From: Clarkia xantiana subsp. parviflora
Lineage: Eukaryota > Streptophyta > Magnoliopsida > Myrtales > Onagraceae
DNA length: 64,000 nucleotides
Direction of reading: 5' to 3'
NCBI GenBank assembly: GCA_036873135.1
Contig: JAPTYO010000003.1
Span: 24,762,001-24,826,000, forward strand
The notes beneath the pieces were generated by a model. That model was not told the origin of the DNA. It saw only the letters and a program-made list of their open reading frames with translations, and searched no databases. The position numbers and the translations under genes were made by a program. The first letter of the stretch is position 1. Every line of letters begins with the position of its first letter. Shown piece by piece: positions 1 to 11,773 of this stretch.

Positions 1-351
1 TACGACTAAAAATCCTTCCTTCTTCAAAGTAATCCCCCAAGCAATATAGATATCGTATCAAGTCATCCTCCTTACCTCTATGATACTTGCCTAAGTTTTG
101 AGACGGACCATTGTCCAAGAAGTCGATGCAAGTCATCAACCAAGCATTAAGACATGTCACTGACCAAATAGAGTAAAATGTGATTTATTGGGAAGCACGA
201 ATTTGGCTATGATAGACGTGCTTCCTAAGCTTAATAAGCGTTTGGAAGGCGAAAACAGTGAATCGTAGCAGTGTGTAACGTATTTTTGGTGTTTTGAAAT
301 AATTGGCAGCAAAGTGGAGTTGGTGGGATTCGATCAATGGACAAGAGTTTG

Positions 352-785
352 TCCCGCGTCCGTCAAAAATTTGGCCCGCATCATCAAGTGCTTTTCCCGT
401 GTCCATCCCGAGGTTGTTCCGTACGAGCAAATAGTTTCCCGTACCAGCGAAGAGATTGTCCCGTACGAGCAAAGAGTTTTGTCCCGTACCAGTGAAGTTT
501 GTCCCGTACCAGCCAAGTGCTTGTCACATACCTGCGAAGTGAATGTCTCGTACCAGCTAAGTGCTTGTCCCGTACCAGCCTCAGTGCTTGTCCCGCGTGT
601 GTTCGTCCCGTGCATTTTGTGTGCTAGTTCCGTGCTTGGTGAGTGTCAGTCCCGTGCCTAGCAAATGTTCCAGACGAAGCTGCTCAGCCCATGCCCAGAC
701 AGTGCTTTGCCCGTGCTTTTTGTGTGCATGGACCGTGCTTTTTGTGTGTTCAGCCCGTGCTCAGCAAGTGCCCAGCACTAGAAAG
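352..785. repeat. Degenerate ~22-bp minisatellite (CCCGTACCAGC-type)
   Basis: About twenty imperfect head-to-tail units of 18-24 bp run through this stretch, most beginning CCCGTACCAG or CCCGTGC and ending AAGTGCTTGT. Divergence grows toward the right, where CCCGTGCTTTTTGTGTG variants dominate. The repeat is open in several frames on both strands, which explains the short reading frames here; none looks like a real protein. It sits in transposon-like DNA and may be an internal array of a retroelement, which is inference. Confidence 0.8.
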
Positions 786-1500
786 GCTGAATTTGACCAG
801 GATGGTGGAGAACTCATGTTTGATGGAAAAGACAAGCCCTGACCTGTGAGGATGAAGGGAATTTCGAAATTAAGGGATGTCAAGTTGTCTCTTAGCTGCC
901 AAGGAAGATCAAATCTGCCCAAGATATGTGAGAATTCTACCTATAGCTATATTTAAGGGAACTAGATATATTTGTGAGCTTTGTTAATTAGTTATATATA
1001 TATATATATATACTAATATAGCTATATATAAAGGAACTTAGATATATTTGTGGGTTGTTGTAATAACTATGGATATATATATGTTATAAATATATATCCT
1101 AGCTAAGTATAGACAGAATTGGATAGATATAGATTGGATTCCCATAGGAGTCTAAGGGAATTTCAGATCTATATATATAGGGAGAGTTCCCTTGAGTTGT
1201 AATCAGTTTTTGTTCCTCTAAGACAAAACTGAAGAGTGATTGTGAGCGTCTAAATTGTGTGGGTGTAATTCAGGCGTGTAGCCTCTATTGATAATAGAGG
1301 CAAGTGTTCCACTATCTTGATTGTTTTGCTGCGTTTTTACCTTGTCATTCAAGATCCTTGCTGCGTCCCAAGTCCTTTGCTGCGTTTTGGCTTCTTCGTG
1401 ATCGTGTTGGCTGCGTTGGCTTCGAGTTTGGCTGGTGGTTTTGTGGAGTGAATCACGCCAGCAGGTGCTATACTTAGGAGAAAATAAGCCCTAATTTAGC
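786..1500. other. Gene-free, LTR-like debris with AT microsatellites
   Basis: There is no convincing coding sequence. The stretch holds two imperfect copies of an AGCTATATATAAGGGAACTAGATATA-type segment (around 940-1040), short TA runs, and from about 1190 a moderately GC-richer part with repeated GCTGCGTT motifs. Composition resembles the R/U5 part of a plant LTR retrotransposon, but neither terminal repeats nor a polymerase can be seen. Confidence 0.35.
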
Positions 1501-2012
1501 CCTTGTGACACTAACTAAAGTTGTGTTAAAGGTAACTAGGGAAACTTTTTTTTTTTTTTTTTAATTTTATATTAACAAGATTTCTTCCTTAATTTTGGGC
1601 TGCCCTCCCTAAGGAGACGTCTCCGGCGGGATTCGACATCAAATCGTCTCTGGGAACACAATTCGTTTCGGTTGGTTCCCAACTTTGGATAGGGTTAAAA
1701 ATTTAACCCAGACCCCAAAACCTATATATACACATTCTCATCTTTTCATTTGTAACTAAGCTTAAATGTTGGAACTTGGATTACCGAATTTGTTTTCGCG
1801 GTGTATCAGAGCTCCTTAGTCTTCAAATTCCGGGCACGCACCTGCAAAATGGGACAATGCCCGGGCGAACCCCGACGATCCCTCTCCGACGGTCAAATTA
1901 GTAATCGTTCATGTAAAGAGAGAGATCGCTATTTTGTATTATATTTGTTCTATCTTCTCTCATATTCATAAGAGAACAGTTTATATAAAAGAGTACAATA
2001 ACTATTATGATA
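1501..2012 (+). mobile_element. Retrotransposon-like remnant with a primer-binding-site-like motif
   Basis: A TATA-like run near 1722, a transcript-leader-like tract, and GTATCAGAGC at 1803-1812 resemble the end of a plant LTR followed by its primer binding site; plant elements commonly carry TGGTATCAGAGC there. No gag, protease or reverse transcriptase follows. The region is interrupted at 2013 by a Helitron. It is called only as a remnant. Confidence 0.35.
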
Positions 2013-2772
2013 CTAGGTGCTGATCCGCGCTACGCGCGGGACATTCAATAATATATTTTTTCAAAATGAAAATATATAATATAACGTACAACTAAAGGAA
2101 GATAATTTCACGCGTAAACAAAATAAAGTAAGAAAAGTATAAGATTTTTTTAAAATGTTTATTTTAGAATAAAAAATATCTACAACTTTTGTTAAATTAA
2201 ATATATATAATTTAATGATTATGAATTTTCAAGAATTACGGTTAAGCACCACATTCGTAAAATCTAAATTTCAAGACACTTAAATTTTAATTTTTTTTAT
2301 TTTGGCAATCATTTTATTTAATTTTAACGAAATTGCACTCTCGTAGTGTTATTACAATATGCATTTAAAAAGTTTGTTAGAACCGAATTTAGACATCAAA
2401 CTGACAAAAGTGTCGACTCCTATTCGAACGGTCCAACTAAACGATTTAGAAAAAACAAATATTGCTTACCACTTTGTCATTGCATTTTTTAAAAAATACA
2501 TTAAATTATAATTACCATAATGTTTGTTTGATTTTATATTGCAAATATATACGTTTTTTTTTTCTAACAATTATATAGGTTTTGTTGAGTTTTAATGTCG
2601 ATGTGGAGGAAGTTGATTGGATGAAGAGGCTTATGTGGAAGCCTTATAGAATTTCATTTATTCTTTTAGAGAAGACACGTGGCAACAAGAAGAGTGGTGA
2701 AAATGATGACATGGCAGCATGAGAATACTCTACTCTCTTTCCTCCTCCCTTATATAATATATTATATATAGA
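2013..2772 (-). mobile_element. Non-autonomous Helitron (760 bp)
   Basis: Read on the minus strand the element begins TCTATATATAATATATTATA after an A (2772) and ends GATCAGCACCTAG before a T (2013). A GC-rich palindrome, CCCGCGCGTAGCGCGG, lies just inside the 3' end. TC start, CTAG end, sub-terminal hairpin and A/T insertion context are the Helitron hallmarks. No Rep/helicase coding sequence is present, so it must have moved in trans. Confidence 0.75.
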
Positions 2773-3446
2773 TATGACCATTTATTGACGACCGTTTTGA
2801 TAACAGAATATTTAGGCAATTACTGTTATGGTAGTTGAATATTAATAACTGATTGACCGTTATGGCATCAGACTTTTTATAGTTAATACCTATTATGGTA
2901 TCAAATCAATATGTTTGTATCAATATCCATCACTCTTTACAAGATATTAACTTAAAGTTTCGAAGTGGAATAATCGGGTCTATCATTTCGTGCATGTCCG
3001 GACGCGCGAATTTGGGTGCAACCTAGAACTTCAAGATCCAATATTTGGCTTCGTATTTGCGCGCCTGCAACCTTCCTTGGTTGTGGTAGTCTTTTCTCAA
3101 ACCCCCTCTCCGAAATCGAACCTTATTCTCCGTCACCCATCACCATCAGAAGCTTGACTTCCAGGTTGCTAGACATCCTAATTGTCTTATGACACAGACT
3201 AGTGTTTCCTTGTCGAAACCCTGCCGGCAACGCTGGAGTTAGCAAGTCACTGTTTGGTGCTCCTATTTAAATAAAAAGTCGTGGCCTCTACCCTTGATCA
3301 ATGACTCATGACAAACAATTGGTCTGAGTCAGGCCAATGACACTCGTCGCCTATACTTCTTGCACCACCCGCATCCATAGCTTCCAATATACCTCCATCT
3401 CAAAAGCGTACTCTCCAAGAAAGAGAGAAATATTCATTAGCAATAC
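2773..3446. other. Gene-free stretch, old repeat debris
   Basis: There is no open frame of note. The left part (about 2780-2900) repeats short GTTATGGTAnnnAATATTAATAAC-like phrases and continues the sequence interrupted by the Helitron at 2013. The right part is moderately GC-richer, without a recognisable family. Confidence 0.4.
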
Positions 3447-3969
3447 GGGTTAATAATTAAATTGTTATTCGAACTTTGACTAATATACAAATTGCTATCT
3501 GAACTTTAATATTTTAAAATTGGCTACCTAAACTTTCAATTTCAGAGCAAATTGCTACATTTTTTTTAATTCACGTCAATTTGGAAAGAAAATGAGGAGT
3601 ATGTTTTCGTCACGTGGGGTCTTTTCAAGCTTACCTAAAATAGATTCAAACGTAAATTGAAAGTATTACAATGAAATATCTTCATGCTCAAATGAAATGC
3701 ACAATTTGAATTAGAAGAAAGTCCAATTGAACATCTATTGAAAGTATTTTATTACAATACTTTCAATTTACGTTTGAAATTTTAGGTACGCATGAAAAAA
3801 TCTCACGTAGTGGAAACATGCCCATTTTTTGTCCAAATTGACGGAAATTGAAACAAAGGTACTAATTTAATCTGAAATTGAAAGCTCGTTTAGTCAATTT
3901 TGAAAAATTCAAATTCAGGTAGCGATTTGTATATTGGTCAAAGTTCGGGTAGTATTTAATTACTAACCC
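3447..3969. mobile_element. MULE-like MITE with long TIRs (family C)
   Basis: The ends are inverted repeats of about 150 bp: left GGGTTAATAATTAAATTGTT, right the inverse of GGGTTAGTAATTAAATACTA. Both continue through an ACTTTGAC-AATATACAAAT-GCTA block. GGG...CCC ends match the other MULE-like elements of this window, but no clean 9-bp target duplication is seen here. The centre holds a CACGTGGGGTC motif and short inverted blocks, with no coding sequence. Partial relatives lie at 14345 and 20579. Confidence 0.65.
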
Positions 3970-3992
3970 TTACACTTTTGCTGAGTTTGAAT

Positions 3993-4605
3993 CAGTGTTA
4001 TCAGAACCGGACCAGGTATCAAACCGGCAATAGCACCAGTTCACGATTCGTCCGGTTCGAATCCGATTTGAGTGCTCTCTTTTCTCCTTTCTTTTCCTTC
4101 CTTGGGATGACCCCTCACCTCCCATTTCCTTTTCCCTTCATCTCCCGTCCCCTCCCTCCACAGTCCACACTTCCCCATTTCCTTCCAGTTCCCCATCTTC
4201 ACCTATCTGAGAATTTAATAGACGATGGCACCGAAAAATGAAGCAGCAGAGAAGGTCATCTAGAGTCGGAGGAGATGAACGTTGTTACGAAGCTGCTCTT
4301 GATCGCCGATGGAGCTACACCGCCCGAAGAAAAGGAAGTTAGATGGGATAAGATCAATTAGTATGTAATGAATTTGAATTCGATGAAGTCTGCCATTTTA
4401 GAGTTTGGAGGTGGGGCTGATTTTAAGGTTTTCAGTTTGTTTTCAATGAATCGGTGAACCACCCAGTCCGCTCAGAACTGGTTGGTTTGCTAAAAACGGC
4501 TTTCGAACCGGGTTTGTTTACATCATCTGCTTTTGTATGAATAGGACCGTTAGAGGCACCTGGTCCAGATCGAATCCGGTCGAACCGCCGGTTATGATAA
4601 CACTG
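3993..4605. mobile_element. hAT-type MITE (CAGTGTTATCAGAACC family), 613 bp
   Basis: It begins CAGTGTTATCAGAACCGGAC and ends with the inverse (GGTTATGATAACACTG). The flanks are GTTTGAAT and GTCTGAAT, an 8-bp duplication with one mismatch, as expected for hAT. It belongs to the same family as the copies at 30764, 31249 and 45270 but is older. The interior (about 4080-4380) is unrelated to those copies and has short codon-like frames, so it may be captured host DNA; this is inference. Confidence 0.75.
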
Positions 4606-4839
4606 GTCTGAATTGTAAGTCACTCGAGTTGTCGACACTTTATCAGAGAGGGAGGGTACCACTCCTTTATCTGGAGGCCACTCCTCAACTTATGTCACCG
4701 CCTCCACCCAACTTATGTGCCTCAAGAGCAACGACTAAGATGTGTGATGCCAAGACATTCGACTCAAAATCCACAAAGTGGAATTGCCTCAAAGAGTGGA
4801 ACTCTGACTCCACAAAAGTCCAATGTTCGTACTTATTAA

Positions 4840-5225
4840 CAAACCATCTCTATAAGGTTATGATTTGTGCCGTAAACGAGCCGATACGAGCTGAGTATTT
4901 ATCAAGCTCGATTCGACTCATTTTACTCGAGGTTGAATTGATTGAGTCTTAATTTTTCAAGCTCGAACTCGATTCGGTGTCATACTTAACGAGTTCGAGA
5001 TAAGCTCGACTCGGTCGAGTTCGAACACGACTCGATTAAGCTTTTTGACTTGAGTTCGAACTCGACTTGAATATATATATATATAACTCGAATAAACTCG
5101 AGTTCGAATAGGCAAAACAAGAGTACAACTAAAAAATTTATACTCGACTCAAAATTTAGCGAGTCGGATTCGAATATTAACCGAGTCGATCTCGAATAGC
5201 TTAAGTTATATGATCTCGTTAGATA
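4840..5225. repeat. TCGAG-rich dispersed repeat
   Basis: The stretch is dense in GAGCTCGA, ACTCGACTCG and ATTCGAA motifs and starts near GTAAACGAGCCGA. That matches the 'GTAAACGAGCCGAG' plant repeat type also seen at 47032-47508 in the other orientation. It is probably a MITE or fragment. Ends are not resolved. The short reading frames on both strands are by-products of the repeat. Confidence 0.6.
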
Positions 5226-5565
5226 CGACTTGAGAGCAACCCTCAAAGAAAGACGTCGCCATGACAACAAGTCAACAACCAACAATATCCACTTAGAAAA
5301 TCTCATGCAGCCAATAACCACAATCCATAACAAAAGTAAATAAAACGATCAGCATAACAACAATAAAGACCGCAAATTAAGAATACAGTTTGATTAGAAA
5401 GATTAGATTTGATTCAGCTGAAAAATGAAAACAATAAAAAAGAACTGAGTCGATGTAGCTAGAAACAGCATGCACGACAAACAATTCCTAAAATAGCACC
5501 AAATACGATAGAATTACAAACAACCGGTAAGTACTTTCTTGTTAGTATAGTAGTTGCAAGAAATT
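5226..5565. other. Downstream flank / likely 3' UTR of the BAHD gene
   Basis: There is no coding sequence. The gene at 5566 runs leftward into this DNA, so its 3' untranslated region and poly(A) site must lie here, probably between about 5340 and 5565, where A-rich tracts occur. No other element is recognised. Confidence 0.4.
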
Positions 5566-6939
5566 CTATACCACAACAGCCGCCATGAATTCCTCATCCG
5601 CCTCCAGCGCCGCCATCTTCTCCGGCGAAAGGCACACTTCCAAATCAATACTCCCGCCACCTTCCATCCCGGGATGCGCCAAAAGCTTCCCATCGAACTT
5701 ACTCGCGTATCCACTCCGCAGCGCCACCGCCTTCCCCAGCCCGAACTCCACCCCGTACTTGTTCAACCGCTGCGAGCTCCCCATCACGACATTGCTCTGT
5801 TGCGACGCTCGCCGGAAGCCAAAAACCACCGGGCTCCGCAGCCACTCCTCGTGCCACCGACTCACATTCTCATCTCCATGCTCCGCGATTCCCCGGTGCA
5901 GATTCAACGCCACCCAACCGATCCCCTGCCGGAGCACCTCCTCCGCCGCCGCGCTGAACGCCATAATGCCGGAGATCGAGTTTCCGAAGTAGTCCGGCGA
6001 TAACGCCGGCTTGATTCTTCGCCGGTTATCCGCCGTCGTGAAACAACTGGTGATTATAGTCTGGTTAATCGGGAATCTACGTGCGCGCGTTATTGATTTC
6101 CAAGCGAACGCGGTTAACGCCTGGAAAGACGAGATATGGTCGGTTTTGCATTCTTCGTTGGCTTTCGTTTTGAGCCGAGCGATAGTCTCCGGCGAGAAAT
6201 GGAAGATTCTCTCTAGAAGGACCGGAGATTCGAATCTGGAAACGAATTCGGTCGGATCGCGGAACGGGAGGTTTATCGGGACGTTGCAGTTTTCCGGGAA
6301 CCACCGGTGGAGAACCGGCGGACGGGAGATGGTGCCGTCATAACCTCCGCCGGAGCGGTGGATTTCCGACCAGGAATTCAGAAAGTTCCAGAAGGAGATT
6401 CCGTCACCGACGGCGTGGTTCATCGAGAACCCGATGAAAACGCCGTCGTCGAGCTCCGTCACCATGACGGAAAATAACGCCACTGTGTGGCCGTCGTGGT
6501 TGACTGCCCTGTCGTGGTCAAACAACGACGTGACCACCGCCGGCACGTACGTCGGCGTCAGAATGTCCGAGATCGTTGCTTCGAGAGTCGCGTAGATGAA
6601 CCTACATCCCGGACTAGTCTCGCCGGAGTCAATGTAGACACTGTACAGTTGTGGATCGCTTTGTTTTAGGGTTTTGAGGCGGCCGGCGAGAGGGTAAAAA
6701 TGGATTAGGGTTAGAGAGAGGGAAGCTTTTAGGGTTTCGAGAAAAGAAGCCATGAATGGTACTGGATTATCGTAAGCTTGTTGGGGTTTGACGAAAAGGA
6801 GTCCATTTTGCATGTAATGAACGGAGAGCATTGCGAGGTCCGCCGGCGGCAGGTGGATTGGGTTCTCCGCCGCCTCCACGGCGTGGCGTGGCTTGACGAA
6901 GCAGTCGGAGATGAGTTTTACAGATGATGAGGAATTCAT
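5566..6939 (-). CDS. BAHD-family acyltransferase
   Basis: A single-exon gene of 457 residues. BAHD enzymes move an acyl group from a CoA thioester to an alcohol or amine in the cytosol, in secondary metabolism or conjugation of hormones and phenolics. The catalytic HXXXD motif is HAVGD at residues 175-179, preceded by IGFSMN and followed by GISFWNFLNSW. A YFGN motif lies at 317-320. The structural DFGWG motif is changed to EFGLG at 398-402. Length and motif spacing are normal for the family. It resembles the uncharacterised acetyltransferase group around Arabidopsis At3g50280/At5g67150; the substrate cannot be predicted. The start is the first ATG after an in-frame stop-rich leader with a TATA-like run about 30-45 bp upstream. 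The overlapping plus-strand frames are antisense shadows. Confidence 0.93.
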   Translation of the reverse strand: MNSSSSVKLISDCFVKPRHAVEAAENPIHLPPADLAMLSVHYMQNGLLFVKPQQAYDNPVPFMASFLETLKASLSLTLIHFYPLAGRLKTLKQSDPQLYSVYIDSGETSPGCRFIYATLEATISDILTPTYVPAVVTSLFDHDRAVNHDGHTVALFSVMVTELDDGVFIGFSMNHAVGDGISFWNFLNSWSEIHRSGGGYDGTISRPPVLHRWFPENCNVPINLPFRDPTEFVSRFESPVLLERIFHFSPETIARLKTKANEECKTDHISSFQALTAFAWKSITRARRFPINQTIITSCFTTADNRRRIKPALSPDYFGNSISGIMAFSAAAEEVLRQGIGWVALNLHRGIAEHGDENVSRWHEEWLRSPVVFGFRRASQQSNVVMGSSQRLNKYGVEFGLGKAVALRSGYASKFDGKLLAHPGMEGGGSIDLEVCLSPEKMAALEADEEFMAAVVV

Positions 6940-6969
6940 GGTTTGATAAGTGAAGTAGTCGGCGATTTG

Positions 6970-6985
6970 GTATATATATATATAT
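6970..6985 (-). promoter_or_regulatory. TATA-like run upstream of the BAHD gene
   Basis: An alternating TA tract on the minus strand lies about 31-46 bp upstream of the start codon at 6939. It is the only TATA-like sequence close to the gene. It could also be a simple (TA)n microsatellite, and such a short leader would be unusual, so the role is a guess. Confidence 0.35.
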
Positions 6986-7684
6986 GTGTGTGGTTGGTGC
7001 TAATCAAATTATTATTATTTTATTACTAATAATGACACTAAAAAGTTAATTATTATTATTATTAACTAATGTTAATCATTGGGAAGAGAAGCAGAAGAGT
7101 TAGTAGATCTAGGATTAAATCAAAAAACTCATGCTATGATAAATATTAATTTTTTCTCTTGTAATTTTATTTAAAGTTATATAGAAATAATTTATACATA
7201 CATATTATTCTAAATTAATACAGTGAAGCAATATGTGCATTTAAAATTATATAATATTATATGTAAAAAAAGAATCTCAATTTATAAGTTAGAAGTAAAA
7301 GTAAATAAATTACGATATTTAAAAGGTATATATATTTTATATTACATGTGAAGCACGGCTGTTTTTCTCAAATTAATAATAAGAATAATAATATATTTTT
7401 TGCCACGATAATAACCATCATTAAAAAAAATAAACAACTATTTATAAGTTAAAGTACTATAAAATAACAAATATTTAATTATAATATTTAAATTAGTATG
7501 TATATTTTATATTACATGTGAACACGACTTTTTTTTCAAATAAATAATAATATATTTTCCACGATAATAACAGTCGTTACAAAAACAAAAAACCAAATAA
7601 GACCACGTCGGTATGGCTTTTTTTAATCTTTCCCTGACAGAACAGCTTTCTTAGTTGCTGTGTCAAACCACTAATTATAATAAA
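6986..7684. other. AT-rich intergenic DNA upstream of the BAHD gene
   Basis: No coding sequence. Two imperfect copies of a roughly 150-bp AT-rich segment are present: TATATTTTATATTACATGTG occurs near 7329 and again near 7500, each followed by a run of AATAATAATATATTTT and CCACGATAATAAC. This is probably a local duplication. No promoter elements could be singled out. Confidence 0.4.
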
Positions 7685-8412
7685 GGTTGTTAAGATCGAA
7701 ATCCTAACTAGTGGCAGGATGGGACTGTTCGTAGAACCGTATCGTGAATCGTAAGATTCTACAATAATTATAAATTAGCATATGATATATATGAATATTT
7801 TTCTAAGATTTATTATAATATATAGATTAATATATACAAATTACTATTTATTACGTAAATAAATAATAACAACAAAAAAATCAATTAATACTTATACTGA
7901 TTTATCAAAATAACCGTCGATATAAAATACTAAATAGTTTATCAAATATAAGAATACATTAAATCTTATAATACTAAACGTGATAAATGATTATAAATAA
8001 TTTTAAGATTCTACTCTAATTGAATGTGTTTTCTTATTTCAACAAAAAAACATAGAAGAAGAAAATGTTAGAATGTGATAAATAACTTGCCCCGTGAAAT
8101 TTTAAAATAGGTTTAAAATCATTTTGAAAGTTGAGAAAATTCAACTTTGCCACTCTAATTTTATAGTTATATAATAAAGACGTTAATATGCTTAATCTAC
8201 AATTAATTATCGACTTCATTCTTACTTATGGATGATTTTATGTTAACTTGAATCGTAGGATCGTTTTACTTAACTAGGGTCGTAGAATCGTAAGATCCTA
8301 AGATCAGTATCATGATCCTTTAAGATCCTACAAAGGATCAGAATTATTTTACTTCACTGAAATTGTAAAGTCATAGATACTAAGATCCCCGGATCGGGAT
8401 CATAACAAACTT
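7685..8412. mobile_element. TIR element rich in GATC/GTAGGATC motifs
   Basis: The left end reads TTGTTAAGATCGAAATCC and the right end is the inverse of TTGTTATGATCCCGATCC, giving imperfect terminal inverted repeats. Internal GAATCGTAAGATTCTAC and TCGTAAGATCCTA blocks near both ends continue the similarity. The middle is AT-rich and non-coding. No clear target duplication is seen, so superfamily and exact ends remain open. Confidence 0.5.
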
Positions 8413-8734
8413 GCTTATAATTACAGTGAAGTTCTATGTTAATTTGATAAGAGAGTTTATAGTTAATTTCCTAAACAATTGTATTTGCATGTATCTAGTC
8501 TATTATTTGTTAATATATCTAACTTAAAATTTTATTGTATATTGACTTATCTTTATTATTAACCCGTGTGTTATTAAAAAAAAAAAAACCTAAATAGAAG
8601 TTTATATTATAATATTTATTACCTTATAATTTGTGTATGTATTTATTAAATAAATTTATATATTAAAAAATGTATCTAAATATTTTATTATTGATACATT
8701 TGTTATATAATTATATATAAAATTTTATGTATAA

Positions 8735-9157
8735 CTAGATTACTGTTCGCAGCGCGCGGGTCGAAATGTTAAATATGTATAATAATTAATAAAAAAAATA
8801 TTATGTGACGCACGTAAAAAATGGTATTTAAAACAACTCTTAACAAAAAAAAATATTTATGACGCAGGTAAAAAATAATCAAAACTTCAGTAGTAAAAGC
8901 AAGGAAAAATTGCTTCGGAACTATATTCAACTGTGAAATTTTCTGTGAAATTTTCGGAACTATTTTCAACTATGAAAAATTGCTTCGGAATTATATAAAC
9001 TGTGAAATTTTATGTGAAAATTTAATCGAAAGTACATTTAATCAACGTGGCATTTACTCTTCTTTGCAAGTAAATTAGTCTGTCATTATTTTTCCAGTTT
9101 TGCCCTCATGTGGTTTTTCCTCAGCAATTAATATCTATCTACCTATTTTATTAAGGT
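8735..9157 (-). mobile_element. Helitron 3' end with probable short Helitron body
   Basis: On the minus strand a palindrome (CCCGCGCGCTGCG) is followed by AACAGTAATCTAG and then T at 8735, a Helitron-like 3' end. The 5' end is not certain. A sequence CCTTAATAAAATAGG at about 9143-9157 (minus) resembles Helitron 5' ends but lacks a clean TC. GTGAAATTTTCTGTGAAATTTTC-type repeats lie inside. Confidence 0.5.
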
Positions 9158-11226
9158 GCCACATGAGTTTCAGATATTTATATCTTTATTTGCTAACTTA
9201 TTATATATTTGTTACAAAAGAAAAAACTTATGTATATAAGTTTTAGGAATGATAAGCATGAAACAGTAAATGACCATATAAATATAATATTAATTTTTAC
9301 ATAAGAATTGTCGTTTCTTCATGTGATTGAATATAATTATATCTCTTTAAATTTTATATTCTACATGCTTAAAAAAATAAGAGCAATTTAATTTAGTTCA
9401 AGTGAAAAAAAAAAAAAAAAAAAAAACGGATATGAACTTAGGGTCTTTATGAGAATATGACTAAAAAACTAAATTTATATTAGTCATTGACCCGTGTTAG
9501 ATTCGTGTTTTACGTGAGATTTTACTTTGATTAAATTTTTTTCACAATGCGGAATTTTGATTTTTAATTAATAATTTTAAATATATAATATTATTTTAAG
9601 ACGTTAATTTTATTGACGTATTAAAGTTAGAACCAGTTATTGTGTCATTTGACATAATACTACGTATTTGGAACCAGAAGCTCTCTAATTAATTTTAAAA
9701 TTTAGTATTACTATTTTCGTTATGTGTCATTATCTAGTATATTAAGCATAATTATATTGTTTAGATTATAAAAAATTGAATTGCATCCATCTTTTTCTAT
9801 TAGAAGACGTAAAATGGATTTTTTTAAAAGTGTACTACAATATTAATTATCTTCTTTTTATGACTTGACGAAGAAATTGTTTACAAAAAAAAAATGCTTA
9901 ACGATGCAAATGACAAATTTGGAAAAATAAGAAAGAGAAAATAACCATTGTTGAAGTAGGTCCCACTTGTCCACTTTCACAGAGAAATTCACGGAGACTT
10001 TCATAGACTTTAGCAATGCCCTATGTTGAAAAATCAATTACGAAAAATAATATCTACATTTAATAACAAAAAAAATTAAAACCATAAAAAAATATTATAA
10101 GATATAATTTGAAATACTAAGCGGACAACCCTCTATGTATTAAGAATAAGTTAAACTAATCAAACTAAATGTGAAACCTTATAATTCCTGAATGTAGAAA
10201 ATAATATAAGTATTTAATAATATATTTCTTGGGCCATCACAAGCTATCTAATTATAGATTGGGTAGAAATAAACAAAGATCAAGCCCACATACCCAACAA
10301 TCCAAGCCCATATCAATTTATAACAAAACCCTAACTATTCCTGTAGTACCTGTCGTACCAAATTTCAAGAGCTCTCCTTCTAGCGGCTTCTATGAACTTT
10401 CAAGAAGTTTGTCAAAAAAAAAAAAAAAACAAATCAATTCTTCTTCTCCAATCCTCGAATCGATGCACAAAACCCTGATTCATCTTCTCCAGTCGTTCGT
10501 AGTCGCCGCCAATTTGCCGTCGGAGTAATTGATTCGGAAACTTGTCGTAAACGCCACCTTGAATTGAATCCACACCACCAGACTCTTTTCCACCCAACCA
10601 CGGTGTCGATTTCAACCAGTACTTTGCTAATTCGTAAATCTCGATGCATGGCAGAGTACAAATGAGTTTTCTTTTTCCGAATCTCGAGAAGCAGTTATTG
10701 TTCTTGAGAAGAATCGACAACTGGAGGTGTCGATCGTCGGGTTGAATTTGTGAACCGGCTGGAAATGGTAGATCTACGTATTGATTGAAGATAATCACAT
10801 GTGAGGTATCCTATTATCTTTCCTTTCCGGCGTTCTTGACCAATTGCTCTGTAGAAATTAATCAAATCATGCGTTTTATATAGGAATAGAAGAACCATTA
10901 TAATTATGGTCTTTTTGCCGCTTAGATAATGAAAGAGCGACTCTTCGTCTTCCACGCAACTGATGAGAACGGCTCTTCGGTAGGTGTCTACTTTAATGGC
11001 GCTTAGGAAACTGAGCATTTGCATTAATTGCACTTAGTAAGCTGCATATTAATTTTTATCAGATGCATCATGGAAATTATAATGTTGATTTTATTTAGGG
11101 AATTGAAGGAAGACGCTTCCCGCAGCTCATAAATTCTCCAGCAGCTGAACTTAATATGTGCATTGGAAATTGCAAATTTGGAAATCCCTAACTCCTGGTT
11201 GCATTTGAATTTATCTCTCTACCTAA

Positions 11227-11267
<41 letters not shown>

Positions 11268-11773
11268 TTAAAAATATATGTTATTGGAAAGAATTTCATC
11301 TACTCTGACAATACTACATAATCAGATAAAATAATCTCCACTGAAAAGTAATAATTTTATGATATTGATGATAATATTTAAATAACTTATGATTATTTGA
11401 AAATAAGACTTTTTGTTTATTACATCTTATATTTCAGAACGCATTACACATAAAACAAATTTGAAACCAAATTTGGGATTATAATTTTTTTTTATTTAAC
11501 AAAGTTGTCGTTTTTATTTTAAATAATGTGTTGGTGGGTCAAAAGAAAGAATTATCCATTTCCGGTAATAATTGTTTTATGAATTTATATATAGAATAAA
11601 ATAATATGAAAGAGATTGGGAGGACCTAGAGTTGTCACGTCAACATTTTGACTTCATCTGAAAGTGTCACGTCATACCCATTGTTGACCAATTATACAAC
11701 TCCACATAGGCAAACAATTAAAAAAAATCAATTTTAATCTATTTATTTCTTTAAAAAAATAGAGATTTCAAAA
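9158..11773. other. AT-rich region, possibly Helitron interior, no clear gene
   Basis: The stretch is mostly AT-rich noncoding DNA. A (TA)n microsatellite occupies about 11231-11266. A GC-richer island at 10229-11033 has unusually long open frames on both strands (up to 128 codons, minus) and gene-leader-like CTTCTTCTCC tracts, but no protein family is recognisable. Because it lies between Helitron ends (8735 and 12032; a TCTATCTACC 5'-like sequence at about 9134), it may be captured gene debris. This is inference. Confidence 0.3.

Noticed and set aside
314..849. Short proteins in the first kilobase
   Set aside because: Produced by the 22-bp minisatellite on both strands; no start context or domain.
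5554..6669. Plus-strand open frames over the BAHD gene
   Set aside because: They lie antisense to a clear, intact enzyme gene and come from its high GC at third positions; no family features.
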